Below, in pieces: positions 48,870 through 60,286 of a stretch of DNA of 64,000 bases. The stretch is taken from contig NC_073305.1 of assembly GCF_027595985.1 (NCBI RefSeq), positions 105,397,535 to 105,461,534 on the forward strand. Direction: 5' to 3'. The stretch's first letter is position 1, and every line of letters starts with the position of its first letter. The position numbers were made by a program, and so were the translations under genes. Under the pieces are notes generated by a model. The model made no database searches and was not told where the DNA came from. It worked only from the letters and a program-made list of their open reading frames with translations. Source of the stretch: Sorex araneus (Eukaryota; Chordata; Mammalia; Eulipotyphla; Soricidae).

Positions 48870-48988
48870 GTTTGCTTTTTTTGGAGAGTCATTCCAGGTG
48901 GTGCTCAGAAGTGAACTCTGACAGTGCTTGGGGAACTATCTGTGCCAGGGATACAATAGACCTTCCATCTGAACTATATTTCTGGCCC
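48870..48988 (-). mobile_element. Old SOR-type SINE fragment
   Basis: Plus strand TTTTTTTGGAGAGTCATTCCAGGTGGTGCTCAG ... ATTTCTGGCCC. The central part is shortened. Confidence 0.65.
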
Positions 48989-49125
48989 ATAAACATATTT
49001 TAAATGAGCAGATTTATATCTGTGATAATGAGAGAGATGTTTACTTCAATTTAATATAAGGGCAAATTATAGAAAACAAATTTATTTCAAAGAGACAGAA
49101 AAAAGTGCAAGACACTATGGCTTTC

Positions 49126-49304
49126 GGGGGCTGGAGCGATAGCACAGCAGGTAGGGCGTTTGCCTTGCACGCAGCCAACCCGGGTTCAATTCCCAGAGTT
49201 CATATGGTCCCCTGAGCACCGCCAGGGGTAATTCCTGAGTGCATGAGCCAGGAATGACCCCTGTGCATTGCCGGGTGTGACCCAAAAACAAACAAACAAA
49301 CAAA
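49126..49304 (+). mobile_element. SOR SINE, very young
   Basis: Near-intact copy with a (CAAA)n tail and the perfect 17-bp duplication AAGACACTATGGCTTTC (49109-49125 and 49305-49321). Confidence 0.97.
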
Positions 49305-49359
49305 AAGACACTATGGCTTTCAGTTCACATTACATTTAGTTTAAAGTCTTAAAAATTAT

Positions 49360-49740
49360 AGACATAGTGAGTAATTTGGTCACTGTGTGGATAGAGTAGA
49401 TTGTGTTGAATCCTTTTCGGAACCCGGCTTGCTCACATGGTTGTCCTTGGTCTAGTGTTCTGCCTATTCTATTCAGGATGACTCGAGTGAACAACTTGTA
49501 GACACTGGACAACAGGCAGATTGGGTGATAGTTACCGATGTCATGGATGTCTCTCTTCTTGTACAACAGAATGGTCCTGCTGGTTTTCCATTGTGATGGA
49601 ACCTTGCATTCGGACAGGTAGCATGTGAAGAGCCGAGCCAGTGTATTGACAAGTACTGGCAGCAGACTCTTCAGGTATTCGATTCTGACTTTGTCTGGAC
49701 CAGGTGCTGTACACGTCTTTACCGACGAAATGGCATCAAG
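49360..49740 (-). mobile_element. RTE-clade LINE, internal fragment
   Basis: Minus strand encodes the stretch from ...CTAPGPDKVR through LLYKKRDIHDIGNYHPICLL to NRIGRTLDQGQPCEQAGFRK and IHTVTKLL, i.e. the start of the RT domain only. It stops about 1.1 kb short of the RTE 3' end and has no tail. On the upstream side a GAAATGGCAT word is repeated at about 49735 and 49750. The open piece is about 76 codons. Confidence 0.92.
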
Positions 49741-50329
49741 GAAATGGCATCTGCCACCCTCTTGTTTGCAATTTTAACCAGTATTTTCTACCTTCAAAAG
49801 GCTAAGAGGAAAATTTCTAGGCTTCTGGCATTCAAAAAATGGACAGGATAGTTCCATTAGATTAAGTCATCTTACTACAAAGACCAAAATATAAAATTAT
49901 TAAATCACTGTTCCTATCTGAAGATGGTGTGTGAAGCGGCTAACTGTGACTTCCCCCTTTGCCTTCATATTTAACTGCTGAATGACCCTCAAAGCCCAGT
50001 TTAATATGACTTCAGTGTGTAGCCATATTATTCACAACCAGTGACTGAATGGGGTGGGTCTGGGAGTGGAGTTTTTGCTACCAAAAACTTTAAGAAGGTT
50101 TATGTCATCATCTTCTTCCTCATCATCATCAATTATTCTAATTTTAAAGGTACTTATATGAAGCCATTTTATCGTGATTTGTTTTAAGTCATATGACTTA
50201 AAACCTACCTCAATACCTACCTTTATCCTGTTGTGCACCAAACTCTGATTATAAGATTTTATACATTATTGTTGAAAATCCTGTTTGGAAGATGTTTCTA
50301 GTTGAAGATTCATGAATTAGGGTCCAGAG
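49741..50329. other. No gene recognised
   Basis: A short TCATCATCTTCTTCCTCATCATCATC run at 50105-50131. Nothing else. Confidence 0.5.
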
Positions 50330-50460
50330 GTTCCCTTTTTGTTGTTTGGATTTTTGAAATTTTATTTGTAGCACTGTGATTTACAGTACTATTAATGATA
50401 AGGTTTCATGCATATAGTGTTCCAACACTCACCCTCCACCGTAATGTCTGATAAGTTCAA
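50330..50460 (-). mobile_element. L1 3'UTR fragment
   Basis: ATAGTGTTCCAACACTCACCCTCCACC is the reverse of the same L1 3'UTR phrase found at 27300 and 61350. Confidence 0.55.
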
Positions 50461-50648
50461 ACCAGTCAATGACAGCTCCACTGTACTGAATTTGAAACCT
50501 TTATAAAAACACATTTCTATTAATATATGACATTTTATGGTCCGTGAAATTTTACTTCCAATAGAATTTGAATATTTTTGTAGCCCTTATATGTCAATAA
50601 ACAATAAACAGATGTACTAAATACGTGATTTTATTTTAATCACTAGAG

Positions 50649-50810
50649 AAAGGGCTGAAGATAGATTGAGTCTGTGTAAGTGTTTCACATGCAGGAGGCC
50701 CAAGCTCAACCTGGAACCTCAGGGTCCTGTGAAAACTGCCAGGAGCGAGTCCTAAGCACAGAGCCAGAAATAATCCTGGAATATTGCCAGACATGAAACT
50801 CCCCAAAGTA
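50649..50810 (+). mobile_element. Old SOR-type SINE
   Basis: AAGGGCTGAAGATAGATTGAG head, AACTGCCAGGAGCGAGTCC, AGCACAGAGCCAGAAATAATCCTGG. Confidence 0.72.
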
Positions 50811-51399
50811 ATAGGAAGAATTTTAAGTAGCATGATAAATATTTACCTTATCAGAATGGATAAAGTATATATGTATAATAGTTTTCAACAATAAAATATA
50901 TACACAAATATATATGTGTGTGTATATATATATTTGATGCCTTCCTTAGAATAAAGTTTTTTATTCCAGTTAAGAATTATTAATAGTCCTTGAAATAATC
51001 ATTCAGTGGCTAAGTGTGACCCTTTCAAGTCTGTGGCCACAAATTCAATTCAGATTGCTACCACATGCACCTTAATTGAAACTGGCAATTCTGTTGTTTG
51101 TTATCTCCTATGCTGCAGGAGGTGTCCAGCCACATTGTAGCAAACGTCTGCAAACACTACAACCTGAAAAATTGTGCACAACTGAAGAGTTTAACTTTCA
51201 TAAGCATGTGTACATGCACTACAGCTAAAAGAAGTACAACCTTGGGGATGACCACAATTAAGTGTGAGAGCCCCAAGATCTGATATGCAATATCAGGTGA
51301 ATATCACATTGAAACATGAGGGCACCAAAGCCAAGAAGGCTGTGTGATCTCCAAACCCATTATTTATATAATGTACACAAGGAAGAAGGAAATTTTCAT
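50811..51399. other. No gene recognised
   Basis: TA/TG microsatellite at about 50898-50933. A less AT-rich stretch at 51100-51350 (open frame of 61 codons) could be an old repeat or retrocopy. I do not recognise it. Confidence 0.4.
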
Positions 51400-51555
51400 T
51401 GACTAGGGGACAAAGCCAGCTGTGTTCACAGCTTATTCTTAGCTACACACTCAGGAATCACTCCAAACTGGCTAGAGGGTCCAAATGCGGTGCAGGGGAT
51501 TGAATGTAGATCAGCTGCATGCAAGACACATTACCTACTGTACAATTACTTCACC
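51400..51555 (-). mobile_element. Old SOR-type SINE
   Basis: Plus strand AAAGCCAGCTGTGTTCACAGC, ACTCAGGAATCACTCCAAACTGG, GGGGATTGAATGTAGATCAGC, CTGTACAATTACTTCACCC. Confidence 0.75.
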
Positions 51556-51948
51556 CACACAAAGAGAAATGGTTTTTCAACAACATTACTTGCAAGATTA
51601 AACAATATTTACCTAAAAGAATCATTGGTGGAATTGCTGTTCAGAAATTAAGATGGCTCAAGGAGAAAGAAAGTGATGGAAGCCAAAAATAATTGGTAAA
51701 TATTGAGCAGTCTATTTTGCTGGTTAACACTGCTGGCAGAGATAGACTTTGAAAAATATTTTACTGTTATATGACCATGTAATAATATTTGGATTTTATT
51801 CATCCCAGTTTGAAATTATGTTTAATTCTATGCTGGCAATAATTAAATGAATGAATCCCTTTGTGGAAATCAAATATAATTTCTTATAGTGAGATTTGAA
51901 AAATCATATTGGTATTGGAAATGTTTATGAAAATTTTACTGATCCTGG
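51556..51948. other. AT-rich DNA, nothing recognised
   Basis: No gene or repeat recognised. Confidence 0.5.
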
Positions 51949-52125
51949 TCTGGAGAGATAATAAAGAAAGTTAGATTCTTGCTTTACATGCAGCCAACCC
52001 TGGTTAATCATTAGCATGACAAATGATCTCCTGAAAACTTCAGGAGATGTCCCTAAGCACAGAACCAGAAGATATACCTGAGAACAGCCATATATAGAAC
52101 CCAAACCAAAAAATAAATAAATAAG
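51949..52125 (+). mobile_element. Old SOR-type SINE
   Basis: TGGTCTGGAGAGATAATAAAG head, CATGCAGCCAACCCTGGTTAATC, AAGCACAGAACCAGAAGATATACC, A-rich tail. Its tail served as the target of the next SINE. Confidence 0.8.
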
Positions 52126-52146
52126 AATAATATAAAATATAATTTG

Positions 52147-52336
52147 GGAGCTGGAGCGATAGCACAGCAGGTAGGGTGTTTGCCTTGCACGCAGTCGAAC
52201 CGGGTTTGATTCCCAGCACCCCATATGGTCCCCTGAGCACCTCCAGGGGTAATTCCTGAGTGCAGAGCCAGGAGTAACCCTTGTGCATCGCCGGGTGCAA
52301 CCCAAAAAGCAAAGTAAATAAATAAATAAATAAATA
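52147..52336 (+). mobile_element. SOR SINE, young
   Basis: Complete, (AAAT)n tail, perfect duplication AAAATATAATTTG (52134-52146 and 52337-52349). Confidence 0.95.
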
Positions 52337-52963
52337 AAAATATAATTTGTCTGGCCTTGCAATAATTTTTCTCAATGCAGGTTGTCAGAATTCTTAGTGT
52401 AGCATAGAGAATGTAAGAAACATTAAACAAAAGACACATTTTAAAAAGGATCTTGTAATAATCACTTGTATCACTTGTCATCTCGTTGCTCACCAATTTG
52501 CCTGAGTGGGCACCAGTAATGTCCCCATTTGTCCCTGTCACATGCTAGTGTTGCCCAATGGCATCTGCTCACTCCAGGAACACGGAGAGCCTCAAACTGT
52601 TCTTTTAGGGTCTTGACAAAGAAGTCTGACCATTCTCATAGGTCAGGCGTTCTTTTGACATTCCATGAAATCCAGTTGGTAACAAACAGCTCTAGTCCAG
52701 CGGTCATCTCCAAATTGCATTACATGTCCAGCCCACCTGATTTTCAATGCCTTGGCAAATGAGGCAGCATCCCTGATCCTCAATCCGAAGTAAGAACTTT
52801 GGATTCCTTCTCTCACTTGAGTGAAACGTGATATTCCAAGCATAGCTCTTTCGATTCTTCTTTGGGATGCCTGAATAGTGTTCTCATCCTGTTTTTGTAA
52901 GGCCCAGATTTCTGAGGCATATGTTATTGCAGGAAAAATGGTTGAGTAAAAAAGATGTGCCCC

Positions 52964-53138
52964 GGGGCTGGAGTGATAGCACAGCGGGTAGGGTGTTTGC
53001 CTTGCACGCGGCCGACCCAGGTTCAAATCCCAGCATCCCATATGGTCCCCTGAGCACTGCCAGGGGTGATTCCTGAGTTCTTGAGTGCATAAGCCAGGAG
53101 TGACCCCTTTTCATTACTGGGTGTGACCCAAAAAGAAA
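52964..53138 (+). mobile_element. SOR SINE nested in RTE
   Basis: Inserted in the RTE 3' third. The AAAAGATGTGCCC / AAAAAATGTGCCC flanks (about 52950 and 53139) are the duplicated RTE sequence. The body has a small TGAGTTCTTGAG insertion. Confidence 0.95.
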
Positions 53139-55289
53139 AAAAAATGTGCCCAGAGCCTGTGGTTCTTAGTCCTCTTAGCCAGTTCTTCAACGCTCTTGAA
53201 TGCATTCCACACTGCTCTCTTCCTCCTGCGCAGTTCTGGTGCCAAGTCCGTTGTCATGTTGAGTTCTTGACCCAAGTACACATTCAGAGATGTTCATTCA
53301 GTTGAGAGCAAATGTAATGTAAGTAAATAGTTTGTTTCTCAGGAACATTGTCTTCATGAGATTCAGCTGCAGTCTAACATTTCCACACTCACTGTCAAAG
53401 TCGGCCAGCATTTGTGCTGCTTAGCTAATGTTTAGTGTTATTAGAACGATGTTATCAGTGAAGCGGAGGTGGTGCAATTGCCAACTATCCTTCTTCATCC
53501 CATTCCTTCCCATTCAAGTTGTCGCATGACGTTTTTGAGGGTGGCACTGAAGAGTTTCTGTGAAATGGTATCACCTTGCCGAACCCCTCTATTTACATCT
53601 ATGATCACTTCTTGCAGAATAGTAAGATCCTGGTGGTGAATCCGTAATACAGTTCATGGAAGATCCTGATATACTGAGCTTGAACACCCTGTTTGGCTAG
53701 GGTTTTGATGGCCACTTCAGTCTCAATAAAATCAAAGACCTTCTTTAAATCGATGAACGTTAGACAGAGCGGGATCTTGAACTCTGGCAAAACCTCAATG
53801 ACCTTGGTTACCATGTGAATAGGGCCGATCGTGCTGAATCCTTTTCAGAACCCAGCTTGCCTGTATGGTTGTTCTTCATCTACTGTTCTGCCAATCGTAT
53901 TCAGGATGACTCGAGTGAACTACTTGTAGGCAACGGACAACAGGCAGATCGGGCCATAGTTGCTGATGTCATGGAAGTTTCACTTCTTGTACAACAGAAT
54001 GGCCCTGCTGGTTTTCCACTGGGACAGAACCTTGCATTCAGACATGTAGCATGTGAAAAGTCAAGCCACTGTATTGACGAGTACTGGCAGCAGATTCTTC
54101 AGGTGTTTGGGTCTGATCTTGTCTGAACCGGGTGCTGTACACATCTTTACCAGTGAAATGGTGTGTCAGATTTCAGAAGGTAGAACACTGGGAATGACAT
54201 ATCCGTGCTTCGGAATTTGGTATGTGTGCAGGTGGACGTGGATATCAAAGAGATCCGAGTAGAAGCCGTGGATAACCTTTTCCATTGCCCTTCTGGAGGA
54301 TGTGATAGATCCATTAGGATGTCAGAGGGCAGTCATTTTGCTCTTGTACTTGGCAAAGGACAGGTGAGTTTTGCAAACACTTTCCGCAGGTTCTGCCATA
54401 TCAGCCAACACTGCTGCTCTTCTCTCCTTGAGGTGCTCCCTTATCGCTTCTCTGCACAGCTTTGCAAGTTTGGACATTAGCTTGTGATTGCTTGAGGTAC
54501 ACGCAAACCACGTTGGCGAATGAGCTCAAGACCAGTGGATCATATTCCTTGATGTTGTCAATGACGGCATCTTCCCACATTGCTCCAAAGAGCTCCCAGT
54601 TGGTGGTCATTCTGAGAGTTCTCTTCTTAAACTTTGCAGTTTAAACTTCTTAAACTTTTTTCCCCACTCTGTGAAGTAGAATTTTACATGAAGGAGATGG
54701 TGGTCTGATCCCATTTGGAATTTTGGGACAACAGCAACTTTGGTCAGGCAAAACCATCAATTGAATGTGATGTGCTCAATTTCATTGTGGAGCAGTCCAC
54801 CGGGAGACTCCACGTGAACGTTTAGTTTAGATTTTGCCTTCTGGAATTTTGAGTTACCATGGATGGTCTTGGTCAACATGATGAACTCAGATGGTCTCTC
54901 ATCCTGTTCGTTCCATTCTAGGCCGTTGGTCCTGATGTGGAGTTCTTCAGGCAACCTTCTTGGTTCTGTCTTGTCATCAAAATCTCTGACAAGGACCTTG
55001 TAGAAGGTGTTGTCTTCTTTATAGAACTTCTCCAGCTCCATGTAGAACTTCTTAATTTCTTCTTTGTTGTAGTTGGATGTTGGTGCATAGACAACGAAGA
55101 TAGAAACTGCCAGCAATGAGCCACATATATTCAACTGTAAGCATCTGATTCGGGTTGCTAGGCATTCGAATGAATCAATGCTCATTGTCAAGTTCATGTT
55201 GATGACAGACGATACTGACACCACCAACACCTCTACTGTCACATGTTCTGAGGAACAATTCTTCTCCGGTGTCGAAAATGCTTGATGTG

Positions 55290-55482
55290 GGGCTGGAGCG
55301 ATAGCACAGCAGGTAGGACATTTGCCTTGCATGCAGCCATCCTGGGTTCAATTCCCAGCGTTCATATGGTACCCTGAGCACCACCCAAAGTAATTCCTAA
55401 GTGCATGAGCCAGGAGTCACCCCTGTGCAATGCAGGGTGTGAGCCAAAAAGCAAAAAACAAAGAAACAAAGAAACAAAAAGC
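55290..55482 (+). mobile_element. SOR SINE nested in RTE endonuclease
   Basis: Splits the endonuclease coding region. Perfect 11-bp duplication TGCTTGATGTG (55279-55289 and 55483-55493). A (CAAAGAAA)n tail. Confidence 0.96.
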
Positions 55483-56061
55483 TGCTTGATGTGATTGATA
55501 CCTTCTCATCTGTCAGTCCAGGGATGTAGTTCTTGATCTTCTGCACTTGCACCATCAGGTCCTCAATGGATGCTTCTGATGCCAGTGTAAGTGTGTTGAA
55601 AGTAGAGACAGTCATTTTAGTCCTTCTTCATTTTGGCAGCCTAGTTTGGCCCTGAAATTTTATCAGTCTCTCCTTGCTCTCATCCTTCCCAATGCTGCCG
55701 TATTGGGGGCTCTTTCAGGGTCAGGAGAATGAGGCCCATTATTGTTACTGTTTTTGGCATATTTAATATGCCACTGGTAGCTTGCCAGACTCTGCCATGA
55801 GGGCAGGATATCCTTGGTAGTTTGCTGGGCTCTCCAAGAGGGATGGAGGCTTTTAGGGCAGCCTGTAATCGCCCTTACAGGTGCTCCCACTCTATCAAAT
55901 GCAAGATTTTGGTCGACTTTGATGTTGTAACGATCTGCACGCTGAAAAACACACACCTGCCTGCGTCTCTGGGCAGCACCTTTTGGTTCACTCTTCCCCT
56001 ATTGGCACCATTGCCACCCCCTGCCATGATGAGGTGGTGAACCATCAAGGGTCTTATAATA

Positions 56062-56859
56062 CTATTAGAAACAATATAAATTTTACACTTTTTCAAATAG
56101 GACCACATAAAGTTAATTATAAGTGCAGCCAAGCATCAGAAAATGTCAAAATTTATTTTACCTACTGTTTATGTTATTATTTTATCTGTCCTAATATTGA
56201 ACCTTTGAAAATCTAGAACTCCCTAATCACTGATTCAAGTAAATAACTGGACAATAAACAGAAGCAAACTTAAATGTTTTATGCTCCCAGTGACTCTTTA
56301 AACCGAGTAAGTTCTTGCTCTGACTCCCGAACCAAAGTAAAATAAATACAATCATCAATGGAGAAACCTGCATGCTAATACACTGCCCTGTGACTAATAT
56401 GGTTGAAGAAGATGAGTAAAGGAACCTAATATTCATCCCTTGAATTTTTTAAGGTTCTCTAGAAACAGAAGCAATGGAATATTTATAGATATGAGATTTA
56501 ACTATGGGATTGATTTTCATGGTCATGAAGATGGAAAGCTTAACACTCTCTAGTTCAAGCTAAAGAACTTTAAAATCCTATGGGTAATTCAGTTGAATGT
56601 TTTGAAAGCATGAGAACACGGAGAAAAATTCTGGAATCCAAACCCCTAATATATGGGAGCTCTTACGTTTCTAAGTTTGCAAAGATAGATGTTCTCCACT
56701 AAAGAAAAAAAATGTATGTATGTATATATGTATATATTTAATCCAGGCCTTCAACAAATTTGAAAAGAGCCACCCATATTAAAAGGGGCAGATGATCTTT
56801 ACTAATCCACTGAATTAAAGGTTAATCTTCCTAAAACCATCAGGATTATTTTTAATTTT
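56062..56859. other. AT-rich DNA, nothing recognised
   Basis: ATGTATGTATATATGTATATATT tract at 56712-56738. No gene or repeat recognised. Confidence 0.5.
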
Positions 56860-57130
56860 TTTATTAGTGAATCACCGTGAGGTACAGTTACATACTTACA
56901 AACTTTTCGTGTTTGCATTTTAGTCATACAATGATCGAGTACCTATCCCTCTACCAGTGCCCATTCTCCACCACCAATGTTCCCAGTATCCCTTCCAGCA
57001 CCCCCACCCCACTCCACCCCACCCCAACCTCACCCTGCCTCTGTGGCAGGCCATTCCCTTTTGTTCTTGCTCTCCTTTTGGTGTTGTGGTTTGCAATAGA
57101 GGTATTGAGTGTCCATTGTTAAAACCATCG
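56860..57130 (-). mobile_element. L1 3' end, 5'-truncated
   Basis: Reverse of the 3'UTR at 31990-32300: TAGTGAATCACCGTGAGGTACAG at the tail side, GTGCCCATTCTCCACCACCAATG, TTTGCAATAGAGGTATTGAGTG at the upstream side. Confidence 0.9.
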
Positions 57131-57244
57131 TGATTGACACTAGAATAAAAATTTACCAGATAACTGGAGAACTTATAGATCAGTCAAATAGACATATAAA
57201 GATAACCAGCACTCTCTTTTACTCCACGAAGTATAACATTAATG

Positions 57245-57415
57245 TCGGATATAGAGCTCAATAGTCAGGATAACACACTTTTATGCAGGAGGACCAGGTT
57301 CTATTCCCAGAGCCATATGATCCCCTGCATTCTGCTGAAAATAACCTTTGAAAGTCCTCTGAGTCAAAAGTAGCCCACAAGCACCATTGGGCATGGCTCT
57401 AAAACAAAAATAAAC
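57245..57415 (+). mobile_element. Old SOR-type SINE
   Basis: Faint head, GGAGGACCAGGTTCTATTCCCAG, CAAGCACCATTGGGCATGGC, A-rich end. Strongly diverged. Confidence 0.6.
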
Positions 57416-58362
57416 CACAAAAATTAAACATTAGCAATATCACATGTTGGTTAATCCTAAATATTAATACCATCAATAAAAACAAGAGCTACAAGGAAGG
57501 GTGTTCTAATAGTACACTCTTCCTGTCCTGTGAAGAAAATAAGTGGACTTGGGAGATTGAATTTATTATCATAAGCTCAATTAGGTAGGAATTCAATGTC
57601 TGATGTTACTTCACATTATACTGTCTTCCAGGGTATATCAACAAAACTCCTGGCAAATTACATGAAAGTATTGATCTTGAATTTTCTCAATCTCAGAACT
57701 CAATTAATGTCACAGATTCTTTCCTTTAAATCAATAACATTGTACTATATTATCACTAATTTTCTTCAGTAACTCTGTGCCATTCAGGACTTTTTTATTT
57801 TCTTTGCAAGACTATTAATTGTTCTGCTACCTATACAATTGAAATCTCATAGAACCCAGTGAACAGAAAATAGTAGATCTGCCAAGTAGATAACTTGGAA
57901 AGTCACTATTACCAGAGGGTTATAAATGATCCTCATTAAAATTCAAGGACCTAATTTCTATATGAGCTTCTGGATAATTTAAAAGTTTAGAAATTTTGGA
58001 ATAGTACTTCTAAAATGAGAAATAGTTTTCCTAACCTTGAACTCCCACAGCAAATGATATACAGTCTATTTAAAGCAATATATATGTATATATGTTTTGA
58101 TATGTTATTAGATTCATTTACTGAGTACTTCAACCTCCTGTCATAATTCACATAAAAAAGAGAGAATTTTAAGTGTAATCTGTGTTTTACACTTGTAGTT
58201 CTCTCACTGGGAAATGACTCCAGGAATTCAATTTTGCTCAAAATATCTTTGGCATATCCATATATAATATGTTATTTAAAATAAGTTTGTAACACCAGAA
58301 TCCCATAGATTGGGCCAAAAATTATTCAGAGTAATCTTTATCTTTCAAATAGTTCTTGGCTT
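57416..58362. other. AT-rich DNA, nothing recognised
   Basis: No gene or repeat recognised. Confidence 0.5.
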
Positions 58363-58490
58363 GGGACGGGGGATATGACTCAAGTAAAGAGTCCATCCTA
58401 GCACATGTGAGTTTCCTGACTTTGATCTATGACACAGCAGTACCCCTAAAACCCTTAAATCACTGGATATATATATACCCCTGGTGTACC
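58363..58490 (+). mobile_element. Possible old tRNA-derived SINE
   Basis: GGGACGGGGGATATGACTCAAGTAAAGAGTCC...CTAGCACATGTGAG...TTTGATCTATGACAC has tRNA-SINE spacing. It resembles the type at 21515 more than SOR. Confidence 0.4.
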
Positions 58491-59875
58491 CCAAGTTCCG
58501 TCAGTGACCTAATCACCCAGAACCACTTACCTTAATATCAAATGTCAGGTTAGCTTTGATGGAACAAGCATGATCTTATAGGAAGTTCTCACTTTACTTC
58601 CTACACTGCCCAGGTCTACTTCATTTAGATCTTAAAAAGCAGTTCTTGGGATTCTGTGGGGCCTTAATAGAGTCTATACCATTGATTACAGAACTACTTT
58701 ACTAGGTATTTTGAGACTCCAGTTCTGAATTTGATTTTATTAAAGGTAGATATCAGACAAAACAAATCAGACATGCTTCTTAGAACTACATCATGAAATT
58801 AAAACAGGAATAGAATTTGGGAGCTTAAGTGTGACACTTTAATATGTAGCTCATGCTCCCTACCATTGAATTTAACTATGCCATATTCCACTCCTCCCTC
58901 AACCCAGAATAGCAGATATAGAAACATGTAAATAAGAATCAAATAATTTACTGAAGGCCTTTCATGTGACCCGAGAATCAAAGAGCAGTGCCTTTCAGCC
59001 CTACTTACAGCTAGAGTTAAAGGGTATATTACAATTCTTACACATGAGAAGGTTTGGTAAAACAAAGATCAAGGAAATATATGTTTAAGAGATGATAATT
59101 TTTTGGACAAAGAAGAACTTTGAAAACTGGTATTCACATGGTTGTTTGATCAAATGAATAGGAAAAAATATGGGAATAGATTTTCTGAATGAATTCAGTG
59201 TGAGATTGTGCTCTATCTATTTAAACTGTTATCAAGACTCCCAGTGCAGTAGGGATTCAGAACTCTGGTGGATTTTTACCAGCTTCTTTGCTGGTCACAC
59301 TTCTTTGCCGAAACTTTTTATTGCATGGCCAATGGATCTCATGACCTTGAGGACAGCAAACAAATTACTACTTCGTGGTCCACAGTTTCCAGTCTCAGCT
59401 GAACATCTAATTTTCTGGTATCAGTGAAAGAGAACAAACCTCATAATTTATACTAATTATACTACACATTCACTGTGGATTTGTATTTTCTTCCATTGGT
59501 TACATGCTCTTCCAGAAAACTTCAAATCATTTAAGATTGAAATTTTTGAATGGAAATAAGATAGGAGTTAATTCCTAATAATATTAAGATGCTACCTAAT
59601 TAGAAATGCAAATTGACTGAAAAATACAGGCTACAAGTGGCAATAAATGTTACTAGGAGTTAAATTGCTCATTCTCAGATCTAAGTGAATCTATCATAAT
59701 TTTGTGTGTGGACACTGCATCTGATTCTTAGGACATAGCCATGATGTGTAAAGATTTAAGAATCTAAAATGGTGTAAAGTATGAAGTAAAGAGATGAAGA
59801 GTTTATTTGTCCTTTTCAAACTTTTCCTGTTGTACTAAAAATATCCTTTAGCAAAATTAAAGAATTGTGTGTCCT
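58491..59875. other. Nothing recognised
   Basis: A frame at 59170-59427 (85 codons) has no recognisable domain. No repeat or RNA gene recognised over 1.4 kb. Confidence 0.5.
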
Positions 59876-59888
59876 AATTATTAAGGAA

Positions 59889-60129
59889 GGGGCTGGAGCG
59901 ATACACAGCGGGTAGGGCGTTTGCCTTTCACGCGGTTCATCTGGGTTCAATTCCTCCATCCCTCTCAGAGAGCCCAGCAAGCTACCTAGAGTATTCTGTG
60001 GGCACAGCAGAGCCTGGCAAGCTACCCGTGGCATATTCAATATGCCAAAAACAGTAACAACAAGTCTCACAATGGAAACGTTACTGGTGCCTGCTCAAGC
60101 AAATTCATGAACAATGGGACAACAGTGAC
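59889..60129 (+). mobile_element. tRNA-RTE SINE, young, perfect TSD
   Basis: Head GGGCTGGAGCGATACACAGCGGGTAGGGC (one base lost in the A box), B box GGGTTCAATTCC, then CTCCATCCCTCTCAGAGAGCCCAGCAAGC, GGCATATTCAATATGCCAAAAAC, CAATGGAAACGTTACTGG and ACAACAGTGAC tail. The perfect 13-bp duplication AATTATTAAGGAA (59876-59888 and 60130-60142) shows that tRNA head and RTE tail moved as one unit. Confidence 0.97.
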
Positions 60130-60256
60130 AATTATTAAGGAAAAAGATATTTTTGAGGAACAAATATCTAATATATTTAAAATATATAGTTATTTTATAT
60201 ATTTATACATTTATATAAATATATTTTATATATTTAGTATATTATATAGTAAACAC

Positions 60257-60286
60257 ATATTTAGTATATAATAATATACTAAATAT
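60257..60286. repeat. Perfect AT inverted repeat
   Basis: Arms ATATTTAGTATAT (60257-60269) and ATATACTAAATAT (60274-60286) around AATA, in an AT-only region (60160-60300). It can form a hairpin or cruciform. Confidence 0.95.

Larger units (their letters stand above)
52461..56051 (-). mobile_element. RTE-clade LINE, near full length, dead
   Basis: Minus strand, 5' end near 56051. The flanks TCTTGTAATA (52451-52460) and TCTTATAATA (56052-56061) look like a target duplication with one mismatch. Without its two SOR insertions the element is about 3.2 kb, normal for RTE. Parts: 5'UTR (56051-55616), ORF start at 55615 (MTVSTFNTLTLASEASIEDL), endonuclease to about 54650 (TGEELFLRTCDSRGVGG, FVVYAPTSNY, SDHH), RT (about 54150-53300), C-terminal RWAGHVMQF/TRWSDFF region (52830-52600), and 3' tail of CAAGTGATA repeats. 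A four-codon uORF (55631-55617) ends one base before the start ATG. Catalytic motifs are damaged: GDFN reads as RDFD and FADD as FTDN. Frameshifts and stops are numerous. Confidence 0.95.
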
